Made by a program: the position numbers and the translations under genes. Below are positions 56,808-64,000 of a DNA stretch of 64,000 bases, piece after piece. Below the pieces are notes generated by a model. That model searched no databases and had not been told where the DNA came from. It saw only the letters and a program-made list of their open reading frames with translations. Source of the stretch: HXMU1420-13 sp034669965 (GTDB lineage Bacteria; Bacteroidota; Rhodothermia; Balneolales; Balneolaceae). The stretch lies in NCBI GenBank assembly GCA_034669965.1, contig JAXMOK010000006.1, positions 1 to 64,000 on the forward strand, in the 5' to 3' direction. The first letter of the stretch is position 1, and each line of letters starts with the position of its first letter.

Positions 56808-59369
56808 ATGCGCTACAACAATCTGCAGTTAAATTTCTGTGTACTATTTTTTCTGTTTTTGACCGTTTCTTTTCCTTCCAACGCTCAAAATTTAACATTC
56901 TCACACGAACAAGGCTTTTATTCCGATTCAGTAATTGTGTCTGTTTCTGGAGCATCCATCAATGAGCAAGTTTATTTTTCATTAGATGGAACGAACCCAG
57001 TCGAAACCGGGAGCGAGTTAAACGGCGAAATCCACATCACGAAAACCACTGCCTTGAGAGTGAGTGTGATCAATTCGGTAAACGACACCACTCATTATTT
57101 TCGGCATTATTTTATCAACGAGCCCACAGAAATGCCGGTTCTTTCGATCAGTACCGACCCGGTTGGTTTCTTTTCCGATTCAGGCGGTATATATGTAGAG
57201 GGGACTAATGGAATTCCGGGTTATTGCCGAAGCACACCCAAAAACTGGAATCAGGATTGGGAGCGGGAAGTTAATTTAACGCTGTTCGAGAAAAACAGAA
57301 CCATCGGCTTTGCTGAAAACGCTGGAGTTAAAATTGGGGGTGGATGTACGCGGTTGTATGATCAGAAGTCGTTAGATATTTACTTTCGGGGAGAATACGG
57401 TGCGAGTAAACTAAATTATCAGTTATTCCCTGATAAGCCATACGATAGTTTCGATCGGCTTTCGTTGCGCAGCGGTGGGCAGGATTGGTATCGTGCTATG
57501 ATTCGAAATGCCGCCGTACAAAGTTTTGTGAAAGGTCGCATGGATTTGGGCTATCAGGCCTTTAAGCCGGTAGTCGTTTTTCTAAATGGCGAGTATTGGG
57601 GAATTCATATCCTGCGCGAAAAACAACAAGAGGATTTTATTGAGTCGATGTACGGTTTTGATGAAGACACGGTGGATATACTTTCGGGAAATGCATCAGT
57701 AGGAGAAGGGAGTTCAGATCATTACGAGACCATGATCGATTTTATCAGCGAAAACGACATGAGTGAGCCTACAAATTATGAGTGGATTACCCAACAGATG
57801 GATGTTGAGCAGTACATGGATTACATGATGACTGAAATTTTTGTGGCGAATGGGGATTGGCCGGCAAATAACATCAAATATTGGCGACCGCAAACCGAAT
57901 ATGGAAAATGGCGTTGGATTCTTTACGATGCCGACATGACCATGGGGAGCCATTCGCGGGGAACAGTATCCACAAATATGCTGCAAAAGCTGCATCAAAC
58001 AACCAATACCGATTACGAGCATCCGGCTTGGTCAACCTTGTTGTTTCGGAAATTGCTCGAAAATGAGGAATTCAAAAGTACTTTTATCCAGCGCTATAGC
58101 GTGCATTTACAGCATACTTTCGAACGAAGCCGATTACTTGGAATCATTGACAGCACAAAAGCTTTGATTGAATCGGAAGTGCCGAGACATATGGAGCGTT
58201 GGCAGAAATCTTTTCGGCTTGGTGGAGGTATGGATTGGGAGAAACATGTTGAGGTAGTGGAAGATTTTATCCAAAGTCGTAATACCATAGCCAGGCAGAA
58301 TTTGTATAGCTTTTTCGATTTGATCAGGCTCAATAGTTTGGAAACCATCAGCGAACCTGCCGATGCCGGAATCATCAAAGTGGAAGGCCTGCGAACCGAT
58401 ACTACGCATTATGCGCTGGTGTACAATTCACTGCCGGTTACGATTACCGCCGAAGCCCGACCAGGTTATACTTTTAAAGGATGGAGTGGTGATGTGACAG
58501 GAAGCGAGTTGGAGAAAGAAATTGTGCTCACCGTAAACAGTGTAATCACTGCCAATTTCAAACCAAATTCGCTAGATAACGGAAGCGATGTAGTCATCAA
58601 CGAGATTAACTATAATTCCTCCGACGATTTCGATCCAAAGGATTGGGTGGAGTTGTATAACAACACGTCATCGAGCATTGATTTAAGCGGCTGGTATTTT
58701 TCAGATTCCGACGATACGCATCAATTTTTCTTTGCGGATGGATTCATGCTTGGGGCATCGGAATTTGTGGTTATTAGTCGAGATAAAGCGGCATTTCAAG
58801 CAGTCTTCCCCAATGTATCAAATGTAGTTGGTGATATGGATTTTGGGCTTTCGGGTAGCGGAGAGCTGCTTCGGGTTTTTAATGCACAAGACGAACTGAT
58901 TGATCAAGTCACTTATTCTGATAGTGCTCCCTGGCCCATCGAAGCGGATGGAAATGGAGCAACGCTTTCGCTCACGCATCCGGGATTGGATAACACTCTC
59001 GCAGAAAATTGGGCGTCTTCCACAGGTAATGGAACACCGGGTGCTGAAAACTCAGATGTGTTGGTAAATAACGAATCCGAAGAACAAGAAGGTCAGCCAC
59101 TTGATTTCATACTAAGCCAAAACTACCCAAATCCCTTTAATCCTGAAACGAACATTCAATTCACACTAAATACACCGGGTTATGTGCGTCTTTCCATTTA
59201 TGATGTAACCGGTCGATTAGTTTCCGAATTGGTCAATGAATTTAAAGTTCCCGGTGCCTATTCAGTTCGATGGGATGCCGCAAGTAACGATCTCGCAAGT
59301 GGTATATATCTGTATCGGTTAGAACTCGGGGATCAGATGCTGACAAGAAAAATGTTGTTGGTGAAATAG
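56808..59369 (+). CDS. Secreted CotH/lamin-tail protein with T9SS sorting signal (third paralog)
   Basis: The 853-residue protein is a shorter paralog of the giant protein at 34.9 kb. It has a signal peptide (ending SNAQ), a chitobiase-like Ig segment (YSDSVIVSVSGASINEQVYF, then SLDGTNPVETG), a CotH kinase-like domain (about 110-490; GVKIGGGCTRLYDQKSLDIY, FLNGEYWGIHILREKQQEDF, WRWILYDADMTMGSH) and a GWSGD-type repeat. A lamin-tail domain (about 595-730; INEINYNSSDDFDPKDWVEL) and a T9SS type A domain (LSQNYPNPFNPETNIQFTL, ending YRLELGDQMLTRKMLLVK) follow. It is probably released or surface-attached. A long perfect palindrome follows the gene. Confidence 0.9.
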   Translation: MRYNNLQLNFCVLFFLFLTVSFPSNAQNLTFSHEQGFYSDSVIVSVSGASINEQVYFSLDGTNPVETGSELNGEIHITKTTALRVSVINSVNDTTHYFRHYFINEPTEMPVLSISTDPVGFFSDSGGIYVEGTNGIPGYCRSTPKNWNQDWEREVNLTLFEKNRTIGFAENAGVKIGGGCTRLYDQKSLDIYFRGEYGASKLNYQLFPDKPYDSFDRLSLRSGGQDWYRAMIRNAAVQSFVKGRMDLGYQAFKPVVVFLNGEYWGIHILREKQQEDFIESMYGFDEDTVDILSGNASVGEGSSDHYETMIDFISENDMSEPTNYEWITQQMDVEQYMDYMMTEIFVANGDWPANNIKYWRPQTEYGKWRWILYDADMTMGSHSRGTVSTNMLQKLHQTTNTDYEHPAWSTLLFRKLLENEEFKSTFIQRYSVHLQHTFERSRLLGIIDSTKALIESEVPRHMERWQKSFRLGGGMDWEKHVEVVEDFIQSRNTIARQNLYSFFDLIRLNSLETISEPADAGIIKVEGLRTDTTHYALVYNSLPVTITAEARPGYTFKGWSGDVTGSELEKEIVLTVNSVITANFKPNSLDNGSDVVINEINYNSSDDFDPKDWVELYNNTSSSIDLSGWYFSDSDDTHQFFFADGFMLGASEFVVISRDKAAFQAVFPNVSNVVGDMDFGLSGSGELLRVFNAQDELIDQVTYSDSAPWPIEADGNGATLSLTHPGLDNTLAENWASSTGNGTPGAENSDVLVNNESEEQEGQPLDFILSQNYPNPFNPETNIQFTLNTPGYVRLSIYDVTGRLVSELVNEFKVPGAYSVRWDAASNDLASGIYLYRLELGDQMLTRKMLLVK

Positions 59370-59381
59370 GATAATAGATTT

Positions 59382-59419
59382 CATGGGTAGGGTCAATTCA
59401 TGAATTGACCCTACCCATG
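59382..59419. repeat. 38-bp perfect palindrome, probable terminator of the CotH gene
   Basis: Left half CATGGGTAGGGTCAATTCA is followed immediately by its reverse complement, with no loop. It starts 12 bases after the stop codon and is followed by a T-rich run. Its 20-bp core recurs at 59460-59479. Confidence 0.85.
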
Positions 59420-59459
59420 TGATTTGATTTTTTCATTCTATATTGTTTGAATCACGAAC

Positions 59460-59479
59460 GGTCAATTCATGAATTGACC
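59460..59479. repeat. 20-bp perfect palindrome, core copy
   Basis: GGTCAATTCATGAATTGACC is the centre of the palindrome at 59382-59419 repeated 60 bases downstream. Confidence 0.85.
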
Positions 59480-59617
59480 CTGCAGCTACCAAAATCCTGC
59501 TCCAATAGATTTCCATATTTGGATTCACTCCAAATTAAAAACCCTTCCGATCTGCAAGAAAATTCGTCTTAGATTTTGTATTTTCCCGCCCCTTAAAATC
59601 CTAAAATAAAAGAGTCC

Positions 59618-62323
59618 ATGAGCGAAGCATTTAAAAATACACGCACAGCCTTTGAAACAGGTTCCGGTTCAGCCTATTTATATAGTCTAGAGAAATTGAA
59701 AGAAATGGGATATGGAAACATTGATAAACTTCCGTTTTCCATCAAGATTTTACTGGAGGCCGTACTTCGGGAATTCGATGGTTATGCTATTACTGAAAGC
59801 GACATCGAAGCCCTTGCCGGTTACGATGCTAAAAATCCACAAGGCGAAATTCCATTTAAGCCTTCGCGCGTGGTGCTTCAGGATTTTACAGGGGTACCTG
59901 CGGTAGTTGATTTGGCCGCACTTCGCTCAGCAATGGATCGCATGGGTGGTAAGCCAACCGACATCAACCCACAAGTACCGGTTGATTTAGTAATTGATCA
60001 CTCGGTTCAAGTTGATGCATTCGGGCAGGAATACGCGTTCATGTTCAACGTAGAAAAAGAAATGGAGCGTAACCGCGAGCGTTACGAGTTTTTGAAATGG
60101 GGTAAGGAAGCTTTTGATAATTTCCGCGTAGTGCCTCCGGGACGTGGAATCGTGCATCAAGTGAATTTAGAATATTTAGCTCGTGGTGTATTTAAGCGCA
60201 CCGAGGCTGATGGCACCGAAACGGCTTATCCAGATACATTAGTAGGAACCGATTCGCACACCACGATGATTAACGGACTTGGGATTTTAGGATGGGGCGT
60301 TGGTGGTATCGAAGCGGAAGCAGCTATGCTTGGCCAACCCATTTCGATGTTAGTGCCTGAAGTTGTAGGCATGAAATTAACAGGTGCACTTAAAGAAGGC
60401 GTTACCGCAACCGATTTAACGCTTACTGTAACGCAAATGCTTCGCCAGCATGGTGTGGTTGGTAAGTTTGTAGAATTTTATGGCGATGGTATCAGCAACA
60501 TGAGCTTACCAGATCGCGCAACCATTGCAAACATGGCACCAGAGTATGGCGCGACTATGGGGTTCTTCCCAATCGATTCTGAGTCGCTACGATACATGAG
60601 CCGAACAGGCCGTGAAGCCGACTTAGTAAGCTTAGTTGAAAATTACACCAAAGCTCAAGGGCTTTTCCGCACCGATGACACTCCAGAACCGGAGTTTACT
60701 TCTACTCTGCATTTAGATTTGAGTACTGTTGAAACTTCGCTTGCAGGTCCAAAGTTGCCACACGATCGTATCGTGTTAAGAAACATGAAGAAGACCTTCC
60801 AGTCGTCGTTAACTAGTGATAATCCTACTATGGGATTCAATCTTGCTCAGGATAAACTAGCAAACAAAGGTTTATACAAAAACGGACAGGAAATTGAGAT
60901 GAAGCATGGCGATGTGGTAATCGCTGCAATCACTTCTTGTACCAATACATCGAACCCAAGTGTGATGTTGGGTGCCGGAATCGTTGCCAAAAAAGCAGTT
61001 GAAAAAGGCTTAACAGTTCCTCCATATGTAAAGACTTCACTAGCTCCCGGCTCACGTGTAGTAACCGAATATTTGAAAGAAGCCGGACTCACCGAATACA
61101 TGGATAAACTTGGATTCAACTTGGTTGGATACGGCTGTACAACTTGTATCGGAAACTCAGGCCCGCTTCCGATGCCTGTAGAAACTGCCATCAAAGAAGG
61201 CGATTTGATTGCTGCCGGTGTACTTTCCGGAAACAGAAACTTTGAAGGTCGAATTCACCCTTGGGTAAAAGCGAACTTCCTGGCTTCACCACCATTAGTA
61301 GTTGCTTATGCACTCGCCGGAACTGTTGATATCGATTTATCAACCGAGCCACTGGGCAAAGATAAAGAAGGCAATGATGTATACTTGAAAGACATCTGGC
61401 CAACAACCGAAGAAATTGCTGCTGAGCTAGACAATGCTATCCGTCCTGATTTATTCGAAGCGATGTATAGCGATATTTTTGATTCTCCAACCTGGGAAGA
61501 AATTCCGGTTTCGGGTGGCGATTTATTCGCTTGGGATGATAACTCAACCTACATCCAAGAGCCTCCATTCTTTGTAGGGATGGGCGAAGAGCCCGGAACC
61601 ATTACGCCAATTAAAGGCGCTAGAACCTTGGTAAAAGTGGGCGATTCGATCACTACCGATCACATTTCTCCTGCTGGTAACATAAAAGAAGATGCACCGG
61701 CTGGCGAATTCTTGAAATCAAAAGGAGTTTCTAAAGAAGACTTCAACAGTTATGGATCACGTCGTGGTAACGACCGAGTGATGACTCGCGGAACATTCGC
61801 GAATGTTCGCTTCAAAAATCAGTTGGCTCCGGGAACCGAAGGTGGATTTACTAAATATCACCCAACCGGCGAAGTCACTACAATTTTTGATGCATCCCTT
61901 AAATACAAAGAAAGCGGAACTCCATTGGTTGCCCTTGCAGGTAATCAGTACGGCACAGGATCTTCTCGAGATTGGGCAGCTAAAGGTACCAACTTGTTGG
62001 GCGTTAAATGTGTGATAGCCGTTTCTTATGAGCGAATTCACCGTTCAAACTTGATACAAATGGGTGTGTTACCATTACAGTTTAAAGATGGAGACAGTGC
62101 TGATGCTTTGGGATTAGACGGTTCTGAAACCTTTGATATCCATGTAGATAACGATGTGAAAGCACGTCAGGAAATCAAAGTAACCGCCACCAAAGAAGAT
62201 GGAAGTGTAATTGAGTTCATGACCAAATGCCGAATCGATACACCAGTTGAAGTGGACTACTACCGTAATGGCGGAATCCTACATACGGTGCTTCGAGATT
62301 ATCTCAAAAAAAGCAAATCATAA
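59618..62323 (+). CDS. acnA: Aconitate hydratase AcnA
   Basis: Aconitase interconverts citrate and isocitrate in the TCA cycle. The 901-residue length is that of the AcnA/IRP1 type. The 4Fe-4S cysteines are in ITSCTNTSNPSVMLGAG (about 440) and GYGCTTCIGNSGPL (about 506 and 509). Other hallmarks are VGTDSHTTMINGLGILGWGV with GGIEAEAAMLG, the substrate Arg region SRVVTEYLKEAG and SGNRNFEGRIHP, and the C-terminal swivel domain (SITTDHISPAGNIKEDAPAG, ALAGNQYGTGSSRDWAAKGT). It is monocistronic with a terminator. Confidence 0.97.
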   Translation: MSEAFKNTRTAFETGSGSAYLYSLEKLKEMGYGNIDKLPFSIKILLEAVLREFDGYAITESDIEALAGYDAKNPQGEIPFKPSRVVLQDFTGVPAVVDLAALRSAMDRMGGKPTDINPQVPVDLVIDHSVQVDAFGQEYAFMFNVEKEMERNRERYEFLKWGKEAFDNFRVVPPGRGIVHQVNLEYLARGVFKRTEADGTETAYPDTLVGTDSHTTMINGLGILGWGVGGIEAEAAMLGQPISMLVPEVVGMKLTGALKEGVTATDLTLTVTQMLRQHGVVGKFVEFYGDGISNMSLPDRATIANMAPEYGATMGFFPIDSESLRYMSRTGREADLVSLVENYTKAQGLFRTDDTPEPEFTSTLHLDLSTVETSLAGPKLPHDRIVLRNMKKTFQSSLTSDNPTMGFNLAQDKLANKGLYKNGQEIEMKHGDVVIAAITSCTNTSNPSVMLGAGIVAKKAVEKGLTVPPYVKTSLAPGSRVVTEYLKEAGLTEYMDKLGFNLVGYGCTTCIGNSGPLPMPVETAIKEGDLIAAGVLSGNRNFEGRIHPWVKANFLASPPLVVAYALAGTVDIDLSTEPLGKDKEGNDVYLKDIWPTTEEIAAELDNAIRPDLFEAMYSDIFDSPTWEEIPVSGGDLFAWDDNSTYIQEPPFFVGMGEEPGTITPIKGARTLVKVGDSITTDHISPAGNIKEDAPAGEFLKSKGVSKEDFNSYGSRRGNDRVMTRGTFANVRFKNQLAPGTEGGFTKYHPTGEVTTIFDASLKYKESGTPLVALAGNQYGTGSSRDWAAKGTNLLGVKCVIAVSYERIHRSNLIQMGVLPLQFKDGDSADALGLDGSETFDIHVDNDVKARQEIKVTATKEDGSVIEFMTKCRIDTPVEVDYYRNGGILHTVLRDYLKKSKS

Positions 62324-62328
62324 AATTT

Positions 62329-62367
62329 GCAATTCCCTGCCGTTTTCGGTGGGGAATTTTTGTTTTT
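62329..62367 (+). terminator. Intrinsic terminator of acnA
   Basis: AATTCCC-TGCCG pairs with CGGTGGGGAATT around TTTT and is followed by TTTGTTTTT. Confidence 0.8.
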
Positions 62368-62422
62368 AAGTAACAGTTCATCATCTTAGATCTAATCATC
62401 TAATAACAAGAAAGCCTCGAAA

Positions 62423-63556
62423 ATGGCAGAAAATTATAAACACATGCAGCTTTTATTACATGCTATCGAAGGTATTAACCGAACTATGGAGTTAAAGTCT
62501 CTACTGCTTAAATGCATGAATTCTGCCAGTTTGGTGATGGAAGCAGAGGCAAGTTCACTCATGTTATTAGATTCATTATCGGGCGAGTTACATGTGAGTA
62601 TTCCAACCGGACCGATTAAGGATAAAATTACGGGGATGAGCATCCCAAAAGATAAAGGCGTTGCCGGATGGGTGCTTAATAATAAAAAGCCATATTTATC
62701 AAATTCGCTCAAAGACGATAAGATATTTTGGGAAGAACTCAGTTCTGAGTTTCAGACTCAGAACATTATCTGTGTGCCGCTCATCAACTCGAAAGATGAA
62801 GCTATAGGCGTAATTCAGGTGCTGAATAAAAAAGATGGAAAGGACTTTTCAGAAACTGAAATTCCGGTTTTTGAATCACTCGCGGGTCACATTGCACTAT
62901 CAATCGAAAAAGTGCGTGAAGTTGATGAGCTGAAAAAACGAGTGAAAGAAAAAGAAGATCGCTTGAAAGAAGTGCATCAAAGCATGAAAGGGAATCTCGC
63001 TGCGATTAATGCACTGATCCAATTAGAAGTGCCAAACATCGATGATGAAACAGCCCAATTTATTTTAAAAGCAACGGGAAGCCGAATCGAAACCATCTCG
63101 AATGCACATCATATTTTGTACAATCAAGATGAATTCGAAAACATGGATTTGGGCATCTATTTAGGGCGACTTACTTCCATCGTTTCAGAAATCTTTGAAG
63201 AAGAAGGCAAAGAAATCAGCTTGTTGGTAGATATGGATAAGATTTCTTTAAAAGCTAGTGTGGCTCTTACCGTTGGATTGATCGTAAACGAGGTGCTTGT
63301 ACACATGTATCGCGACGCCTTTCAATTTGCCGAGTTTGGTAAAATCAGCCTAGCCGTAAAAAAAGACGAAAGTAATTGTGTGCTGATTAACATCTCAGAC
63401 GATGGACAGGGACTAGATGATTTGCTCGATGGAAGTGTAGAAGACTCGCTTGGTTCTGTAATTATCAAAACCCTGGCTCAAAAATTGGGTGCAACACTAA
63501 CCCAACGCGAAAATGATGGCGGTGGCACAACCTTCTCTATATTGTTTTATACTTAA
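62423..63556 (+). CDS. GAF-domain HisKA_2-like sensor kinase with altered phospho-acceptor region
   Basis: The 377-residue cytoplasmic protein has a GAF domain (about 20-165; ASSLMLLDSLSGELHVSIPT, GVAGWVLNNKKPYLSNSL, IICVPLINSKDEAIGVIQVL) and a helical linker (VDELKKRVKEKEDRLKEVHQ). A HisKA_2-type dimerisation region (about 185-240) and an HATPase domain (N-box VGLIVNEVLVHMYRDAF, G1 DDGQGLDD, G2 DGGGTTFSILF) follow. The family motif EIHHRVKNNL is here EVHQSMKGNL: the first His stays but the usual phospho-acceptor His aligns with Gln. It may be a degenerate kinase or use the other His. No response regulator is adjacent. Confidence 0.8.
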   Translation: MAENYKHMQLLLHAIEGINRTMELKSLLLKCMNSASLVMEAEASSLMLLDSLSGELHVSIPTGPIKDKITGMSIPKDKGVAGWVLNNKKPYLSNSLKDDKIFWEELSSEFQTQNIICVPLINSKDEAIGVIQVLNKKDGKDFSETEIPVFESLAGHIALSIEKVREVDELKKRVKEKEDRLKEVHQSMKGNLAAINALIQLEVPNIDDETAQFILKATGSRIETISNAHHILYNQDEFENMDLGIYLGRLTSIVSEIFEEEGKEISLLVDMDKISLKASVALTVGLIVNEVLVHMYRDAFQFAEFGKISLAVKKDESNCVLINISDDGQGLDDLLDGSVEDSLGSVIIKTLAQKLGATLTQRENDGGGTTFSILFYT

Positions 63557-63568
63557 TTAAAAAGGCAA

Positions 63569-64000
63569 TTAGTCTGTTTGAAACCCGGCTGATTTGTGGC
63601 TTCCATCACAAAACGGTTTATTAGCAGATGCCCCACATCGGCAAAAACTCATTTTCTTTTCAGTGGAGATGGTTTGATCAGAGCCCTGTAGCGTATATTT
63701 ACCTTCGATAAACAAGGCAGAGTTTGGTCTGATTTTTATCGACAACTCGCCACCTTTTTCTTCGGTTTCTTCGAGTAGCAATCGCTCAGGATTAAACTCT
63801 GTTCCGGCCTTAAACTCAGCTTTGATATGCGAATTATCACAATAAGGTTTGTTGTTCGATGCTCCACAACGGCACATTGCCATTCGAGTTTCTTCGGTAA
63901 CAATTTCGCCATCTGCGTTTTTTAGTTTGATGTCGCCTTTGATGTAAATCGGGCCATCCTCAACAATGGTAAGTGTGTTCACATCCGGAACTTGTTCTTC
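63569..64000 (-). CDS. CDGSH iron-sulfur protein, 5' end beyond window
   Basis: The protein carries two CDGSH-type motifs, CRCGASNNKPYCDNSH (about residue 37) and CRCGASANKPFCDGSH (about 113), each with the 3Cys-1His set that binds a 2Fe-2S cluster as in mitoNEET-like proteins. Each is embedded in a beta domain (GPIYIKGDIKLKN, SALFIEGKYTLQG), so the protein is a tandem repeat of the domain. A GTG at 63982 could start it, but the frame stays open to the window edge (EEQVPD), so the true start is probably outside. It is a redox or electron-transfer protein of unknown partner, convergent with the GAF-kinase gene. Confidence 0.85.
   Translation of the reverse strand, partial: EEQVPDVNTLTIVEDGPIYIKGDIKLKNADGEIVTEETRMAMCRCGASNNKPYCDNSHIKAEFKAGTEFNPERLLLEETEEKGGELSIKIRPNSALFIEGKYTLQGSDQTISTEKKMSFCRCGASANKPFCDGSHKSAGFQTD

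Overview
The window looks like chromosomal DNA of a marine Balneolales-type bacterium (Balneolota/Rhodothermota, in the wider Bacteroidota relatives). This is inferred from moderate-to-low GC, several secreted proteins ending in a type IX secretion (Por) sorting domain with the NPFNP motif, many SPII lipoproteins, TonB-linked outer-membrane uptake, a Bacteroidota-type TTG/TAnnTTTG promoter and weak use of Shine-Dalgarno sites. No marker gene was compared with a database, so the assignment stays an inference.

Layout. 1-3.0 kb: the 3' end of an IS3-family insertion sequence, a MORN-like lipoprotein, a VapBC toxin-antitoxin pair with a palindromic operator, and an FKBP lipoprotein. 3.1-7.5 kb: PolX repair polymerase and a large secreted M14 peptidase. 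7.5-8.4 kb: a DUF559 nuclease-like gene bracketed by two-hairpin palindromic elements. 8.4-14.2 kb: lipoproteins and an operon of an M28 peptidase, a frameshifted asparagine-synthase-like gene and a TPR lipoprotein. 14.3-16.8 kb: a TPP riboswitch controlling a TonB-dependent receptor, probably for thiamin uptake. 16.9-25 kb: CotH/T9SS protein, DUF2911 protein, amidohydrolase, Wzi-like protein, MsrA, a STAS-like pseudogene and an unknown exported protein. 25.2-25.6 kb: a HsdM remnant and tRNA-Leu(GAG).

25.6-31.5 kb: a tight minus-strand operon dnaA-folB-folK-deoxynucleoside kinase-small membrane protein-TPR protein, with a candidate oriC (four DnaA-box-like sites) between dnaA and prmC. 31.6-39.6 kb: outer-membrane protein, HAD phosphatase, enolase, a giant CotH protein and endonuclease I (both T9SS cargo). 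39.7-49.2 kb: recF, a DciA-like DUF721 protein, a YbbR protein, ispH, an accessory FRG-domain gene, smc and frr. 49.4-53 kb: an accessory island with a YHYH lipoprotein, an exported unknown protein, a second DUF559 gene, an internally deleted DUF559 copy and many palindromic repeats, lying exactly where frr would normally follow pyrH. 53-56.5 kb: rplM-rpsI-rpsB-tsf-pyrH. 56.8-64 kb: a third CotH protein, aconitase, a GAF-histidine kinase and a CDGSH iron-sulfur protein running off the edge.

The most notable pattern is the repeated association of DUF559 (Vsr-like/PD-(D/E)XK-type) genes with inverted copies of a two-hairpin element (called F, and R for its reverse complement). It occurs at two separate loci, with a 20-nt duplication flanking the first and an internally deleted F-fragment-R derivative at the second. 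This resembles REP/REPIN elements and their RAYT transposases, but with a different protein family. I propose it as a candidate undescribed mobile or domesticated element system.
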